64,000 nt of DNA from Auritidibacter sp. Marseille-P8566 (GCA_945895375.1 CAMDEE010000001.1:218248-282247), one strand, 5' to 3'. Positions 36,313 to 45,382 are shown, counted from the stretch's first letter. The notes: generated by a model from the sequence alone, not told the origin. Numbers and translations: made by a program.

Positions 36313-37509
36313 TTGAAAAGCTTACGTTCACGCTCGCTAGCCCTTTTAGTCATTGCAGGGGTCCTTTTTAGCGGGTTTACCATCCAGCAAGCCATGGCTG
36401 TTCCTAACTACCCCTCAGAGCAGGAAGTAAAGGACGCTCAGAAGAGCGTAGCCAAAAAGAAGGCCATGATCACCCGAATCCAGGGCATCATCGTTGACCT
36501 ATCTATTGAGCAGGCTGACCTAGAGCGTAAAGCCATGCTAAAGGCTGAGAAATACAACCAAGCAAGGGCTGAAGTAGAGGAAGTAGCGGCCAAGGTTGAC
36601 CTTCTTCAGACCAAAGTCAACGCTGCCAAGGCTGAGGCCGAACAAGCCCAGAAACAACTAGCCCAGATTGCCAGTCAAATGTGGCGAGACGGAGCTGCGG
36701 GAACCTCACTGAATCTATTTCTGAATTCAGACAACGCGGGCAACCTCTTATATCAGCTTGGTGCTCAAGAAAAGATTGCTCAATCAAGCGATCAGATTTA
36801 CAAGTCTGCTATTCAAAGGCAGCAGTATGCCAAATCTCTTACTGATCAACTAAAGGAAGCTGAAGAAGAGCTGGCGGCCAAGGCAGCGGTTGCTAAAGCA
36901 GCTTTGATTGATGCTAGAAACGCTGCAAATACTCTGCAGGCAAAAGTCGATGAGCAAAAAGCCATCAACGCAACACTTAGAACTCAACTTGCATCATTGG
37001 AACGCATTTCAGACACTTTGATGAGGCAGAGGATCCAAGGCCTCATCGATGAAGCAAGGCAGAACAGTTTGCCAGGACCTATCGATGCACCGAGTCTTTA
37101 CGAAGTTGGGGCACCTAACACCGCCAAAGTTGAAACAGCAATTAACTTTGCATCACAGCAACTCGGTGAACGATACGTTCTCGGCGGTAGAGGACCCAAC
37201 GTCTGGGACTGCTCTGGAATCACAAAGGTAAGTTACGAAGTAGCAGGAACCTACATCGGCACACATTCAGCAACCAACCAGTTCTATAACATGGCTGCTA
37301 AGCGCAGACTTATTCCTATCAAGGAAGCAGTTCGTGGAGATCTGATGTGGTACTCATACACAGATAACTTCAATGGTGATAAGTATCACGTTGTTATGTA
37401 TCTAGGTAATGGCATGATGCTGGAAGCGCCTAATCCAAACAGAACGGTACGCATTGTTCCTCTTCGTTACGGTGACTTATTCCGCTATGCCGGACGCCCT
37501 ACCCCATAA
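36313..37509 (+). CDS. NlpC/P60 (C40) cell-wall peptidase with coiled-coil domain
   Basis: A signal peptide (about 1-29) is followed by a long coiled coil (about 35-250, rich in Ala, Glu, Lys) and an NlpC/P60 domain from about residue 275. The catalytic Cys is in VWDCSGITK and the His in KYHVVMYLGN. The architecture is that of actinobacterial RipC-like endopeptidases that cut peptidoglycan stem peptides under FtsEX control. The TTG start is preceded by a strong GGGAGG. Confidence 0.93.
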   Translation: MKSLRSRSLALLVIAGVLFSGFTIQQAMAVPNYPSEQEVKDAQKSVAKKKAMITRIQGIIVDLSIEQADLERKAMLKAEKYNQARAEVEEVAAKVDLLQTKVNAAKAEAEQAQKQLAQIASQMWRDGAAGTSLNLFLNSDNAGNLLYQLGAQEKIAQSSDQIYKSAIQRQQYAKSLTDQLKEAEEELAAKAAVAKAALIDARNAANTLQAKVDEQKAINATLRTQLASLERISDTLMRQRIQGLIDEARQNSLPGPIDAPSLYEVGAPNTAKVETAINFASQQLGERYVLGGRGPNVWDCSGITKVSYEVAGTYIGTHSATNQFYNMAAKRRLIPIKEAVRGDLMWYSYTDNFNGDKYHVVMYLGNGMMLEAPNPNRTVRIVPLRYGDLFRYAGRPTP

Positions 37510-37543
37510 CTTAGACTTGTTATTCAACCTAAGGAGGTAGCAG

Positions 37544-38728
37544 ATGACTGAAGTACGTCAAGTAAAACCTGCTACTGAGGGATGGGAGCAGAAGAAAGAC
37601 GCTTCCGGAAGACCAGTACTTGAGTTTGAAGCGAAGCCTAGAAAAGTCCAACCACCAGTTCATTTGGTTGATATGTCTAAAGAGGAACTAACTGCTAAAG
37701 CTAAAGAATTAGGCGTACCAGGATTTAGAGTGAAGCAAATTGCTAAGCACTACTTCACTCACTACACAGCAAACCCTGAAGATATGACTGATCTTCCTCA
37801 AGAAGGCAGAGCAGAACTCGTTGGGGTGTTCCTACCAAAACTTCTAACCGAAGTGAAGAGACTTCAAACCGATAATGGTGACACCATCAAGTTCCTATGG
37901 AGACTATTTGATGGCGCTTTAGTTGAGTCTGTTCTTATGCGCTATCCAGGTCGAATCACTCTTTGTGTTTCATCTCAAGCTGGTTGCGGAATGGCTTGTC
38001 CATTCTGTGCAACAGGTCAAGCAGGTCTTACTCGTAACATGACAGCTGCTGAGATAGTTGATCAGATTGTTCAAGCCAATGCTGTTATTGCAGCAGGTGG
38101 TTTAGGTGGTAAGAAAGCTACTGAGCACGAAGAACGAGTGGGCAACATCGTCTTCATGGGTATGGGTGAACCACTGGCTAACTACAACAGACTGATGACA
38201 GCAGTTAGAACCATGGTTGCTAAAGCCCCAGAGGGTTTAGGCATGTCTGCTCGAAACATCACAGTTTCAACCGTTGGTTTAGTGCCAGCAATTCAAAAAC
38301 TTACTAAAGAAGAAATACCTGTGACCTTCGCCCTATCGCTTCATGCACCAGATGACCAACTTAGAGATGAACTTATTCCAGTGAACTCAAGATGGAAAGT
38401 TGACGAAGCACTTGATGCCGCCAGAGCATACTTCGAAGAAACAGGTCGTCGAGTTTCCATTGAGTATGCACTTATCAAAGACATGAACGATCACCAGTGG
38501 CGAGCAGAGCTATTAGCTCAGAAGCTAAACGCTAGAGGCAAGGGTTGGGTTCACGTTAATCCAATTCCGCTTAACCCAACACCAGGTTCTATCTGGACAG
38601 CTTCAACACCTGAGGCAACCAGAGTCTTTATTAGCACCCTAGAAAAAGCAGGTATCACCACAACTCTTAGAGACACAAGAGGCAAAGAGATTGATGGAGC
38701 TTGTGGGCAGTTGGCGGCAGCTGAATGA
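37544..38728 (+). CDS. rlmN: 23S rRNA (adenine2503-C2)-methyltransferase
   Basis: RlmN is a radical-SAM enzyme that methylates A2503 of 23S rRNA and also certain tRNAs. The cluster motif is CGMACPFC. SSQAGCGMACPFCATGQAG, GMGEPLANYN, SARNITVSTVGL and RDTRGKEIDGACGQL (with the second catalytic Cys) are family hallmarks. AAGGAGG precedes the ATG. It overlaps the sortase gene by 4 nt. Confidence 0.97.
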   Translation: MTEVRQVKPATEGWEQKKDASGRPVLEFEAKPRKVQPPVHLVDMSKEELTAKAKELGVPGFRVKQIAKHYFTHYTANPEDMTDLPQEGRAELVGVFLPKLLTEVKRLQTDNGDTIKFLWRLFDGALVESVLMRYPGRITLCVSSQAGCGMACPFCATGQAGLTRNMTAAEIVDQIVQANAVIAAGGLGGKKATEHEERVGNIVFMGMGEPLANYNRLMTAVRTMVAKAPEGLGMSARNITVSTVGLVPAIQKLTKEEIPVTFALSLHAPDDQLRDELIPVNSRWKVDEALDAARAYFEETGRRVSIEYALIKDMNDHQWRAELLAQKLNARGKGWVHVNPIPLNPTPGSIWTASTPEATRVFISTLEKAGITTTLRDTRGKEIDGACGQLAAAE

Positions 38729-39459
38729 GTGACATTCAAGTCCTCCCCGATGGAACCAGAATTATCTGGGCACCGATTCAAAGACCAAAACCGTTTGCAT
38801 TTGTGACCCAGGTCACAGGTGAACTACTTATAACCTTCGGTGTTGTCCTGATGCTTTTTGTTGGATACAAAACGTTGCTCCAAGACTCCTTAGTTGGCTC
38901 CTCACAGTCTGACTATGCGGCTAACTTCGAGAATAAGGATGGCTTCGTCCCGCTCGATCAAGTTTCTCAAGAGGCAGATATTTTTGGACGCATGTATGTT
39001 CCTAGATTTGGCGAGCAGTGGACTCGTCTTATTGCTGAAGGTACCAGGTGGTATCCAGTGCTGAATGAGATCGGCATTGGTCGTTACTCAAGATCGGAAA
39101 TGCCTGGTGAAGTAGGTAACTTTGCTGTTGCAGCTCACCGAGGTGGTTTTGGTGGAGCATTCAGAGACATAGACAAACTAGTAACGGGGGATCGTGTTTA
39201 CATCGAAACTAAAGATACTTGGTTTATCTATACATTTTTAGAAACAGAGGTAGTCAAGCCCTACGAGGTTGGAGTAATTGATTCAGTTCCTGAAAAACTT
39301 GATGTTGCTGTTGTAGGTGGTCGGTATCTGACCATGACAAGCTGCACACCTATCTTCATCAACACCGACAGAATCATTTCTTGGTTTGAACTTGAGAGAG
39401 AGCAGCCACGTTCAGCGGGCATGCCATACGATCTCAAAGTAGTGATTGGATCTCGATAA
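38725..39459 (+). CDS. class E sortase (catalytic residues intact)
   Basis: One N-terminal membrane helix (LLITFGVVLMLFVGYKTLL) anchors an extracellular sortase domain. His138 (FAVAAHRGG), Cys207 (YLTMTSCTP) and Arg216 (TDRIISW) are all present, as in active class E enzymes. These join proteins with a C-terminal LAxTG signal to peptidoglycan. No such signal is seen in the window's complete secreted proteins. It overlaps rlmN and the small membrane ORF after it. Confidence 0.93.
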   Translation: MSDIQVLPDGTRIIWAPIQRPKPFAFVTQVTGELLITFGVVLMLFVGYKTLLQDSLVGSSQSDYAANFENKDGFVPLDQVSQEADIFGRMYVPRFGEQWTRLIAEGTRWYPVLNEIGIGRYSRSEMPGEVGNFAVAAHRGGFGGAFRDIDKLVTGDRVYIETKDTWFIYTFLETEVVKPYEVGVIDSVPEKLDVAVVGGRYLTMTSCTPIFINTDRIISWFELEREQPRSAGMPYDLKVVIGSR

Positions 39460-39614
39460 TGTATTCCTGGATTTGGAGGAACCTGCCTGGTAACAAATGG
39501 TTGAAGTTGACTCAAGCAGTCGTGCTTTTTGCAGCCTCGTTAACGCTGATGTATTTCTTTGTCTTTCCTTTCCTTGATGTAGTGGTTTTCCCTGAGACAG
39601 AGACAGAAATCTAG
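39459..39614 (+). CDS. 51-residue membrane protein following the sortase gene
   Basis: ATG at 39459 overlaps the sortase TAA (TAATG). The frame encodes MYSWIWRNLPGNKWLKLTQA, then one membrane helix and an acidic end, stopping at TAG 39612-39614. The WIWRNLPG start recalls small membrane proteins found beside actinobacterial class E sortases. It was missed by the ORF track because of its length. Function unknown; a sortase partner is likely from position. Confidence 0.75.
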   Translation: MYSWIWRNLPGNKWLKLTQAVVLFAASLTLMYFFVFPFLDVVVFPETETEI

Positions 39615-39655
39615 CCCCATTTCTCTTTATCTCTTTGTTTGTTTAGAGTTGTCCT

Positions 39656-40714
39656 ATGACTGAAAAGCTCCCTATTGAATTCGGATTAGATACCTTTGGC
39701 GACGTTGGCTCTGATGACCAAGGAAATCCGATTACCCCAGCGCAGTCAATCAGAGACATTGTCGATCAAGCCATCCTCGCTGATGACCTTGGCATTGACC
39801 ACTTCAATGTAGGTGAGCACCACAGAAATGACTTTGCTGTTTCAGCGCCCGACACAGTGCTAGCCGGAATCGCAACTGTTACGAACCAAATCAAACTTGG
39901 ATCAGGTGTAACTGTTTTATCAAGCGAAGACCCAGTTCGCGTCTATCAAAGATTTGCAACTCTTGATGCTCTTTCAAACGGTAGAGCTGAAATTACTGCA
40001 GGTAGAGGTTCCTTCACTGAGAGTTTCCCACTGTTTGGTTTTGCGCTTTCAGATTATGAAAAACTCTTTGAAGAAAGACTAGATCTTCTAGTTGAGCTTC
40101 TAAAAGAGAAGCCAGTGACTTGGTCAGGAGAAACTAGAGCAGCTCTAAATAACCAAGAGGTTTATCCAAAGACAGAACGAGGAGCTATTCCCCTTCGAGT
40201 TGGTGTTGGTGGTTCACCACACAGCGTGATTAGAGCAGCCAAGCACGGAGCAACACTAGCTCTCGCTATCATCGGTGGCGGACCAGAACGCTTCGCTCCT
40301 TTCGCAGGACTATACAGAGAGTCACTCAAGAGATTCGATAAGCCTCAGTTACCTATCGGCATTCACTCACCAGGCCACATCTCAGATACTGATGAACAGG
40401 CCGCTAGCGAAATGTGGCCTCAATACAACGCTTCATTTGGGAGAATCGGCCAAGAGCGTGGTTGGGGACCAATGACCTATGACCACTTCGATAATGAAGT
40501 CAAACATGGTTCCTTGTATGTTGGGTCTCCTGAGACTGTGGCAAAGAAGATTATCCACGCTCTTGAATCAACTGGTGCAAACCGCTTTGATCTCAAGTAC
40601 TCAACGGGAGCTATGCCTCAGTCACAGATGCTTCGCTCTATAAAGCTCTATGCAACTGAAGTCATCCCAATGGTCAAAGAGGCTTTGGGTGCTGAAGTAA
40701 CCATCTCTTACTAG
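39656..40714 (+). CDS. LLM-class flavin-dependent oxidoreductase
   Basis: The 352-residue protein has the luciferase-like barrel: EFGLDTFGDVG, AILADDLGIDHFNVGEHH, APDTVLAGIATVTNQIKLGSG and TLDALSNGRAEITAGRG. Such enzymes use FMN (or F420) to oxidise varied substrates; the substrate cannot be told. It starts 41 nt after the small membrane gene. Confidence 0.9.
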   Translation: MTEKLPIEFGLDTFGDVGSDDQGNPITPAQSIRDIVDQAILADDLGIDHFNVGEHHRNDFAVSAPDTVLAGIATVTNQIKLGSGVTVLSSEDPVRVYQRFATLDALSNGRAEITAGRGSFTESFPLFGFALSDYEKLFEERLDLLVELLKEKPVTWSGETRAALNNQEVYPKTERGAIPLRVGVGGSPHSVIRAAKHGATLALAIIGGGPERFAPFAGLYRESLKRFDKPQLPIGIHSPGHISDTDEQAASEMWPQYNASFGRIGQERGWGPMTYDHFDNEVKHGSLYVGSPETVAKKIIHALESTGANRFDLKYSTGAMPQSQMLRSIKLYATEVIPMVKEALGAEVTISY

Positions 40715-40831
40715 AGAACCTGAATGCTGGTTGTTCTAAATCTAAATGTTCCCTGAGAACTGGGTAATTCAAAAGAATGCCACTTGCGACCCTAAATAGG
40801 CTTATCCCGACCCCAACAATAGGAGCCTCAG

Positions 40832-41200
40832 ATGAACCTTGGAAATGTTGCACTAGTACTCTCAAGCACATTAGTTCTAACCGGCTGTGGATTCTCATTG
40901 CCATCAGAGGCAGATGCAGAGCCATGCCAGCAGCTAAACACTGTTCTAAGTGACAAGCTAGAGAGCCTTCCAACAGGAGGGTTTGATGCAGTAGCGCTGG
41001 CCAGCACCATCCAAAGTGATGTTATTGCCATTGCTCCGGAGGGTTTCCAGCCAATACTTGAGAAAGTAACTACTGCCCTAACAGCTGACCCAATAGCCAC
41101 AGGGGACCTAACAGCAGCCGCTACTGAAATCGGAGTTCGCTGCGCACTGGTTGGAGTGAACATTGAGTTCCCTAGTCCTACCGACTTCCTAGTGAACTAA
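40832..41200 (+). CDS. small lipoprotein of unknown function
   Basis: The N-terminal signal ends in the lipobox LTGC (Cys19), so the mature protein should be a lipid-anchored 104-residue domain outside the membrane. It has two further Cys (EPCQQL and VRCALV) that may form a disulfide. No family recognised. AGGAG precedes the ATG and a strong terminator follows. Confidence 0.75.
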   Translation: MNLGNVALVLSSTLVLTGCGFSLPSEADAEPCQQLNTVLSDKLESLPTGGFDAVALASTIQSDVIAIAPEGFQPILEKVTTALTADPIATGDLTAAATEIGVRCALVGVNIEFPSPTDFLVN

Positions 41201-41220
41201 ACGCAAAGAGTTAAAACAGA

Positions 41221-41253
41221 AGGAGCCACCCTTTCGGGTGGCTCCTAAAGTTT
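41221..41253. terminator. bidirectional rho-independent terminator
   Basis: AGGAGCCACCC, TTTC, GGGTGGCTCCT forms a perfect 11-bp stem followed by AAAGTTTT. On the minus strand the stem is followed by TCTGTTTTAA. It can end both the lipoprotein mRNA (plus) and the rhodopsin mRNA (minus). Confidence 0.88.
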
Positions 41254-41269
41254 TAGGAACTAGTTGTTA

Positions 41270-42124
41270 CTAGTGACCTTCAGCTGCTGCGTGCTCTTTG
41301 CTCTCTTCAGCTGACTTGATTCTCGCGATTGAGAAGATCAATAGACCGAATAGACACTTAGCAAGGATGTCAGCAATTGTGTATCCAACTTCACGAGCTA
41401 CAACTTCTGATGCTGTTGCAACTTCTGGACCGTTCATCGCAAGGATGAAGGTGATTGGGTAGACACCCCAGGTAGCAAGAAGAAGAACGCGTAGTGTCTG
41501 GAATAGACCACGTACCTTCTCTGACTGGCTAGATAGGCTCTTCTTCATTTCAACCCATAGAACATACATGATGTATAGGAATGGGATGGTTGATAGAAGA
41601 CCCCATACTGCTGCTTCACCTGTCCAGCCACCGGCTGCCATTGGCAATAGGTCAAGCTTTGCGTCTCCAGGGTAACCAAGGATAATCATCAAAGCTGCAG
41701 CTGGAACTAGACGCTTTAGAAGTGATGAAGAAATAGCCTTTGCAAGACCTAGAACTGCAACTAGCTCAACTAGTAGTAGTGGAACAGTTAGGAACCAGTC
41801 AATGTAACGGTAACCAACGTTGTAGTTAGCTGCACCGAACGCAAGCATGTCTGCGCCTGTTGCTGCTGCAGCCTTTGTGCTTTCGTTGATTCCATAACCG
41901 TGACTGAATGAGTCGAACATACGGAAGTAGTGGTAAGCAGCGATTGATGTAACTGTTGCTGAAACCATAACTGCCATGCGGTATTTAGGTAGAACACGAT
42001 CTCTAGCTACCCATAGGAAGATAGATGTGAAAACCATGCTTGCAATACCAAGTGAAAGCATGTTGTACACAGCGCTAAATTCGTAGCCTGTTAGAGCGAA
42101 GGAGAGTACTCCGGGCTGATCCAT
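41270..42124 (-). CDS. actinorhodopsin-type light-driven proton pump
   Basis: Seven membrane helices and RYIDWFLTVPLLLVE in helix C identify a proteorhodopsin/xanthorhodopsin relative. Asp109, Thr113 and Glu120 give the DTE motif of proton pumps. Leu117 at the tuning position predicts green absorption. His65 (AYHYFRM) pairs with the acceptor, and Lys256 (DILAKCLF) binds retinal. In helix E, VWGLLST has Gly175 where bacteriorhodopsin has Trp138, the opening that lets xanthorhodopsin hold a carotenoid antenna. No retinal or carotenoid genes are in the window. Neighbours are a P450 and a membrane protein, not obvious partners. Confidence 0.93.
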   Translation of the reverse strand: MDQPGVLSFALTGYEFSAVYNMLSLGIASMVFTSIFLWVARDRVLPKYRMAVMVSATVTSIAAYHYFRMFDSFSHGYGINESTKAAAATGADMLAFGAANYNVGYRYIDWFLTVPLLLVELVAVLGLAKAISSSLLKRLVPAAALMIILGYPGDAKLDLLPMAAGGWTGEAAVWGLLSTIPFLYIMYVLWVEMKKSLSSQSEKVRGLFQTLRVLLLATWGVYPITFILAMNGPEVATASEVVAREVGYTIADILAKCLFGLLIFSIARIKSAEESKEHAAAEGH

Positions 42125-42148
42125 TTATGTTGCCTTTCGATAAGTTAA

Positions 42149-42170
42149 TCGAGCGCATTTTTGAGCTCGA
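42149..42170 (-). promoter_or_regulatory. hairpin in the rhodopsin leader
   Basis: On the minus strand TCGAGC, ten bases, GCTCGA forms a 6-bp stem 24 nt before the rhodopsin ATG, just upstream of the AAAGG ribosome-binding site. A second short palindrome (GCTCTGAGAGC, near 42220) lies further upstream. Either may affect expression. Confidence 0.35.
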
Positions 42171-42291
42171 CTTTTGTTGCTTTTACAAGGCTACCCATGT
42201 AATTCGGGAAGAAATACGCTCTGAGAGCCTTGTTTACACACTTGTTATACAGGTAAAACACAGACTACGTGCCCCCAAAAACCCCTAGTTT

Positions 42292-43473
42292 CTAGGAAAC
42301 CATGACGCTTTCGTAGCCTCTGAGGACGAAAGTTGGCCGTCTTTTTGGTGTTTCAGCGAGCGCAATATTTGGAAAACGTTCAAATAACAGCGGCAGTGAT
42401 GCGCTCATCTCGATACGCGATAGCGGGGCCCCTAAACAGAAGTGAATACCTGCCCCAAACCCGATGTGTGGGTTCTGTTCCCTAGCGAGGTCGAGCTCAT
42501 CTGCCCTATCAAAGATGGTTTCATCCCGGTTCGCTGATCCAAGAAGCGAAGCAATCTTCTGACCTACTTTAACCAATACGCCACCAATCTCGGTATCAGC
42601 GGTTGCTGTTCTTTCAAAGAGGTGAAGGGGAGCATCGAATCGAAGGAACTCTTCGATTGCTGTGTCAGCAACTGCTCTTGGGTTCTTTCTTAGAAGTTCT
42701 AACTGATCAGGTCTTTCAAAGGTAGCCACCATTCCATTACCAAAGCCATTTACGCTCGCCTCATGGCCTGCGTTCAACAAAAGAACACAGGTGGCAATCA
42801 GTTCTTGAGCGTTAAGTTTCTCGCCGGCTTCTTCAACAACAGCCAACTCACTAATCAAGTCTGTGCCAGGCTCAGCCTTGCGCTTATGCATAAGAGCTCT
42901 GACATACTCGGCAAATTCATGGGCTGCTTGCTGAGCCTCCTGTTGAGCTTCTACTGAAGGGCTAACTTCATACATCTTTACTATCGACTGCGACCAAGGC
43001 CTCAATAGATGCTCATCCTCATCTGGGAACCCTAGGAGAGCAGCAATTACCTTCACCGGCAAAGGCTCGGCATAATCCGCAATTAGGTCAAAGTTGCCTT
43101 TTGAGGACAGTTTGTTTTCAGCTTCATCCAACAGCAGGTTGGCAATTCGCTCAACTTCTGGTCTGAGGGCCTCGATTCTAGATCTTGAGAAAGCCTTTCC
43201 CACTAGAGAACGAAGCCTGGTGTGCTTAGGAGGCTCTGAGTCCAAAAGGCTATCTGAGTGTAACCAGTTGAATTCATTCCACTGACTCTCAGGCTCTTTT
43301 GGAGTAAAGATACGGCCAAGAGTCTTGGTTCTTAGAACTGCATTCGCATCGTTGTAACGAGCTGCTAGAAAGATACCTAATTCTTCATGCCAGACAGGTT
43401 TACCATGTTGCCTTAACTCTTTGAGAGCTGGGTACGGATTAGCAACAAAGTCTGGATCTGTGAAGTTGATCAT
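42292..43473 (-). CDS. cytochrome P450
   Basis: The 393-residue soluble P450 has the haem loop FGAGIHFCLGAPLSR with the Cys ligand, helix I AGHEASVNG, the ExxR motif EEFLRFD and FERTATADTEIGG. Many bacterial P450s have Thr after the AGHE acid pair; here AGHEAS has Ser. Substrate unknown. Redox partners are not in the window. It ends 167 nt upstream of the rhodopsin gene on the same strand. Confidence 0.92.
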   Translation of the reverse strand: MINFTDPDFVANPYPALKELRQHGKPVWHEELGIFLAARYNDANAVLRTKTLGRIFTPKEPESQWNEFNWLHSDSLLDSEPPKHTRLRSLVGKAFSRSRIEALRPEVERIANLLLDEAENKLSSKGNFDLIADYAEPLPVKVIAALLGFPDEDEHLLRPWSQSIVKMYEVSPSVEAQQEAQQAAHEFAEYVRALMHKRKAEPGTDLISELAVVEEAGEKLNAQELIATCVLLLNAGHEASVNGFGNGMVATFERPDQLELLRKNPRAVADTAIEEFLRFDAPLHLFERTATADTEIGGVLVKVGQKIASLLGSANRDETIFDRADELDLAREQNPHIGFGAGIHFCLGAPLSRIEMSASLPLLFERFPNIALAETPKRRPTFVLRGYESVMVS

Positions 43474-43500
43474 GGAACAAGGCTAAGCCAGCAAAAAGAC

Positions 43501-44139
43501 TTATTTACCGATTTTGGCGATGGCCTTCTGTGCGGGTAGCAAACCAACCGCCAAAACAATAAAGAATGCAGCAATAGTCAAGATCCATTGCGCCATGGTA
43601 GCCACCCCATACTGAGGGTCAATAAACCAGTAAGCCCACCACTCGGTGATGAACCCTCTGGTAATAGCGAAGGCTAGCCAAGTTAGCGGATAGACAAGAA
43701 CCCAGAAAGCTGTCTTGAGCTTCAGTGGAACAGCGGTGCGAGCAATCAGCCACTCCAAAAGAACAAAGATAGGCATCCAAGTGTGCAATATCTGGTTAGG
43801 AAGCTCTGGCCAGTCGTAGCCAATGTCACGAGGATCTAGTTCAGCATCAACAAGCAATGCGTTATAGATAACACCAACAATGACCATAGATGCTGCCATG
43901 GTTAGGCGGAAAAGAGTAAGGAACTTGGTCTCAGGCTGGTTGCGCAGAACCCTAAGTCCACCTATTACTAGGACAACCCCGGTTAGCAAGCTTGAGGTGA
44001 TAGTAAAGAAGGAGAAGTATTCGGTAGGGCGGAATAGGTTGTGCGCAACGCGGTCACTGATCTGCCAGAAGACGCTACCGAATAGGGCTAACGCCATAAG
44101 GATTCGAATGAACCCAAGACTCATAGATGTATTTAGCAT
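43501..44139 (-). CDS. six-helix membrane protein, FAR-17a/AIG1-like (Pr6Pr type)
   Basis: The 212 residues contain about six helices with conserved-looking polar spots (FFTITSSLLTG, ILHTWMPIFVLLEW, WAYWFIDP). The pattern FFTxxSN-like plus LHxxxP matches the Pr6Pr/FAR-17a/AIG1 membrane proteins, some of which are fatty-acid-ester hydrolases in animals. The role in bacteria is not established. It lies 27 nt upstream of the P450 gene and may share its mRNA. Confidence 0.65.
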   Translation of the reverse strand: MLNTSMSLGFIRILMALALFGSVFWQISDRVAHNLFRPTEYFSFFTITSSLLTGVVLVIGGLRVLRNQPETKFLTLFRLTMAASMVIVGVIYNALLVDAELDPRDIGYDWPELPNQILHTWMPIFVLLEWLIARTAVPLKLKTAFWVLVYPLTWLAFAITRGFITEWWAYWFIDPQYGVATMAQWILTIAAFFIVLAVGLLPAQKAIAKIGK

Positions 44140-44225
44140 TAGAAAAGCCTAATCAGAGTGACCACCTTCTAATGGCCTCAAAATGCACCTGATGCGAAAG
44201 TGTTATAGATAGTTAGAATTGGGCC

Positions 44226-44837
44226 ATGCTCAAGGTTTTGCTAACAGGATTCGAGCCATTCAATGGTGCTCGACTAAATCCAAGCGAGCAGCTCGTTACC
44301 AGAATGAAATCAGATTCCGTTCCTGGAGCACAAATAATGACCGCAGTTCTACCAGTTGTTTATGGGGAAGCAGCCAGTCATCTGTTAGCGCTCATCGATG
44401 AGCACAATCCTGACGTGGTGATTTCTTTTGGTCAGGCTGAAGGCAGGACAGGGATCACCCCTGAACGTTTCGCAGTGAACCTAAACGATGCATCAATCGC
44501 TGATAACAAGGGACACATCAGAGTCGATCAGCCAATTCACCCAAACTCCCCAACGGCCTATGAATCAACACTTCCCGTCAAAGAACTTGTAAGCGCTCTA
44601 AGGGCTGAAGGCATAGCCTCAAACCTGTCACTAACAGCAGGAGCATTTGTCTGTAATCACATCTTTTACGAATTACAGCATGCCCTCCAAGACAAGAACA
44701 TCAAATCTGGTTTCGTTCACGTTCCCCTAATGACTGAGCAACAAGAAGACTTCCCTGGTCTTTTCACCATGGATATTGAAACTATGGTTCTGGCAGCTAA
44801 GGCTATGGTTTCTGTCCTTGTCGCCAAGGCAGACTAA
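44226..44837 (+). CDS. pcp: pyroglutamyl-peptidase I
   Basis: This cysteine peptidase (C15) removes N-terminal pyroglutamate. LLTGFEPFNGARLNPSE is the family start. The triad appears as Glu in GQAEGRTGITPERFAVN, Cys in AGAFVCNHIFY and His in FVHVPLMTEQ. Length 203 is normal. In the same frame just after its stop lies a remnant of another gene. Confidence 0.93.
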   Translation: MLKVLLTGFEPFNGARLNPSEQLVTRMKSDSVPGAQIMTAVLPVVYGEAASHLLALIDEHNPDVVISFGQAEGRTGITPERFAVNLNDASIADNKGHIRVDQPIHPNSPTAYESTLPVKELVSALRAEGIASNLSLTAGAFVCNHIFYELQHALQDKNIKSGFVHVPLMTEQQEDFPGLFTMDIETMVLAAKAMVSVLVAKAD

Positions 44838-44972
44838 TGTCTAAGAACTTCTGGCCAAGTATTTGTTGTTCATGGCGAAGCGGGCGTAGCTGAATCATTT
44901 AGTGATTCAATCGTTGCCAAGCTGGGCTGGAAATCTAAAGCACCTAAAGATGGTGAAGAAGTAATTCTCTAA
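44838..44972 (+). pseudogene. C-terminal remnant of an MBL-fold metallo-hydrolase
   Basis: Directly after the pcp stop, in the same frame and without a start codon, 44 codons read CLRTSGQVFVVHGEAGVAES and continue to DGEEVIL and TAA. VFVVHGEx followed by LGW and a VxL end is the usual C-terminus of the RNA-processing subgroup of metallo-beta-lactamase hydrolases. The rest of that gene is absent, so this is a deletion remnant whose 5' part was lost, perhaps when pcp arrived. It overlaps the next convergent gene by 4 nt. Confidence 0.65.
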
Positions 44973-45382
44973 CGAGGAGAGTTGTTCCCAATCTTTGGAG
45001 CTCTGAATAGTCCAACTAGGTAAGCAAAACTGAAACCAAAGCCAACAGCTGCATATGCGTAGTCAAACCAGGTAAGGGTTTCAACTGGGATCAAGAGAGT
45101 TAAGACACCAAGACCTGCAGCGGAGATAGCCATCACTCTTGCTGAGAATGAGACGGTTGAATCTTTACCCTTAAGTGAAACTGAAAACATGTTTCCAGCA
45201 AGAGCAACAAGGGTAAGCCCAATCATTCTCATGGCCCAGTCAAGTTCAGGTGTTGAACTCATGCCTAGTAATTCATTGAATAGGGATGGGCTAATGATTA
45301 GCAATAGCGCACTGAATCCGAAAACCGTTGCTCCAGTGAATAGGACTCTGCGTAGGTATTTGAAGTTATCCATGTCTTTCAT
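44969..45382 (-). CDS. four-helix membrane protein of unknown function
   Basis: The 137 residues form four hydrophobic helices (VLFTGATVFGFSALLLIISPSLF and others) with short loops. No family is recognised; the layout resembles DUF4345-like small membrane proteins. Start ATG 45382 has an in-frame alternative ATG three codons later (MDNFKY). Confidence 0.65.
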   Translation of the reverse strand: MKDMDNFKYLRRVLFTGATVFGFSALLLIISPSLFNELLGMSSTPELDWAMRMIGLTLVALAGNMFSVSLKGKDSTVSFSARVMAISAAGLGVLTLLIPVETLTWFDYAYAAVGFGFSFAYLVGLFRAPKIGNNSPR

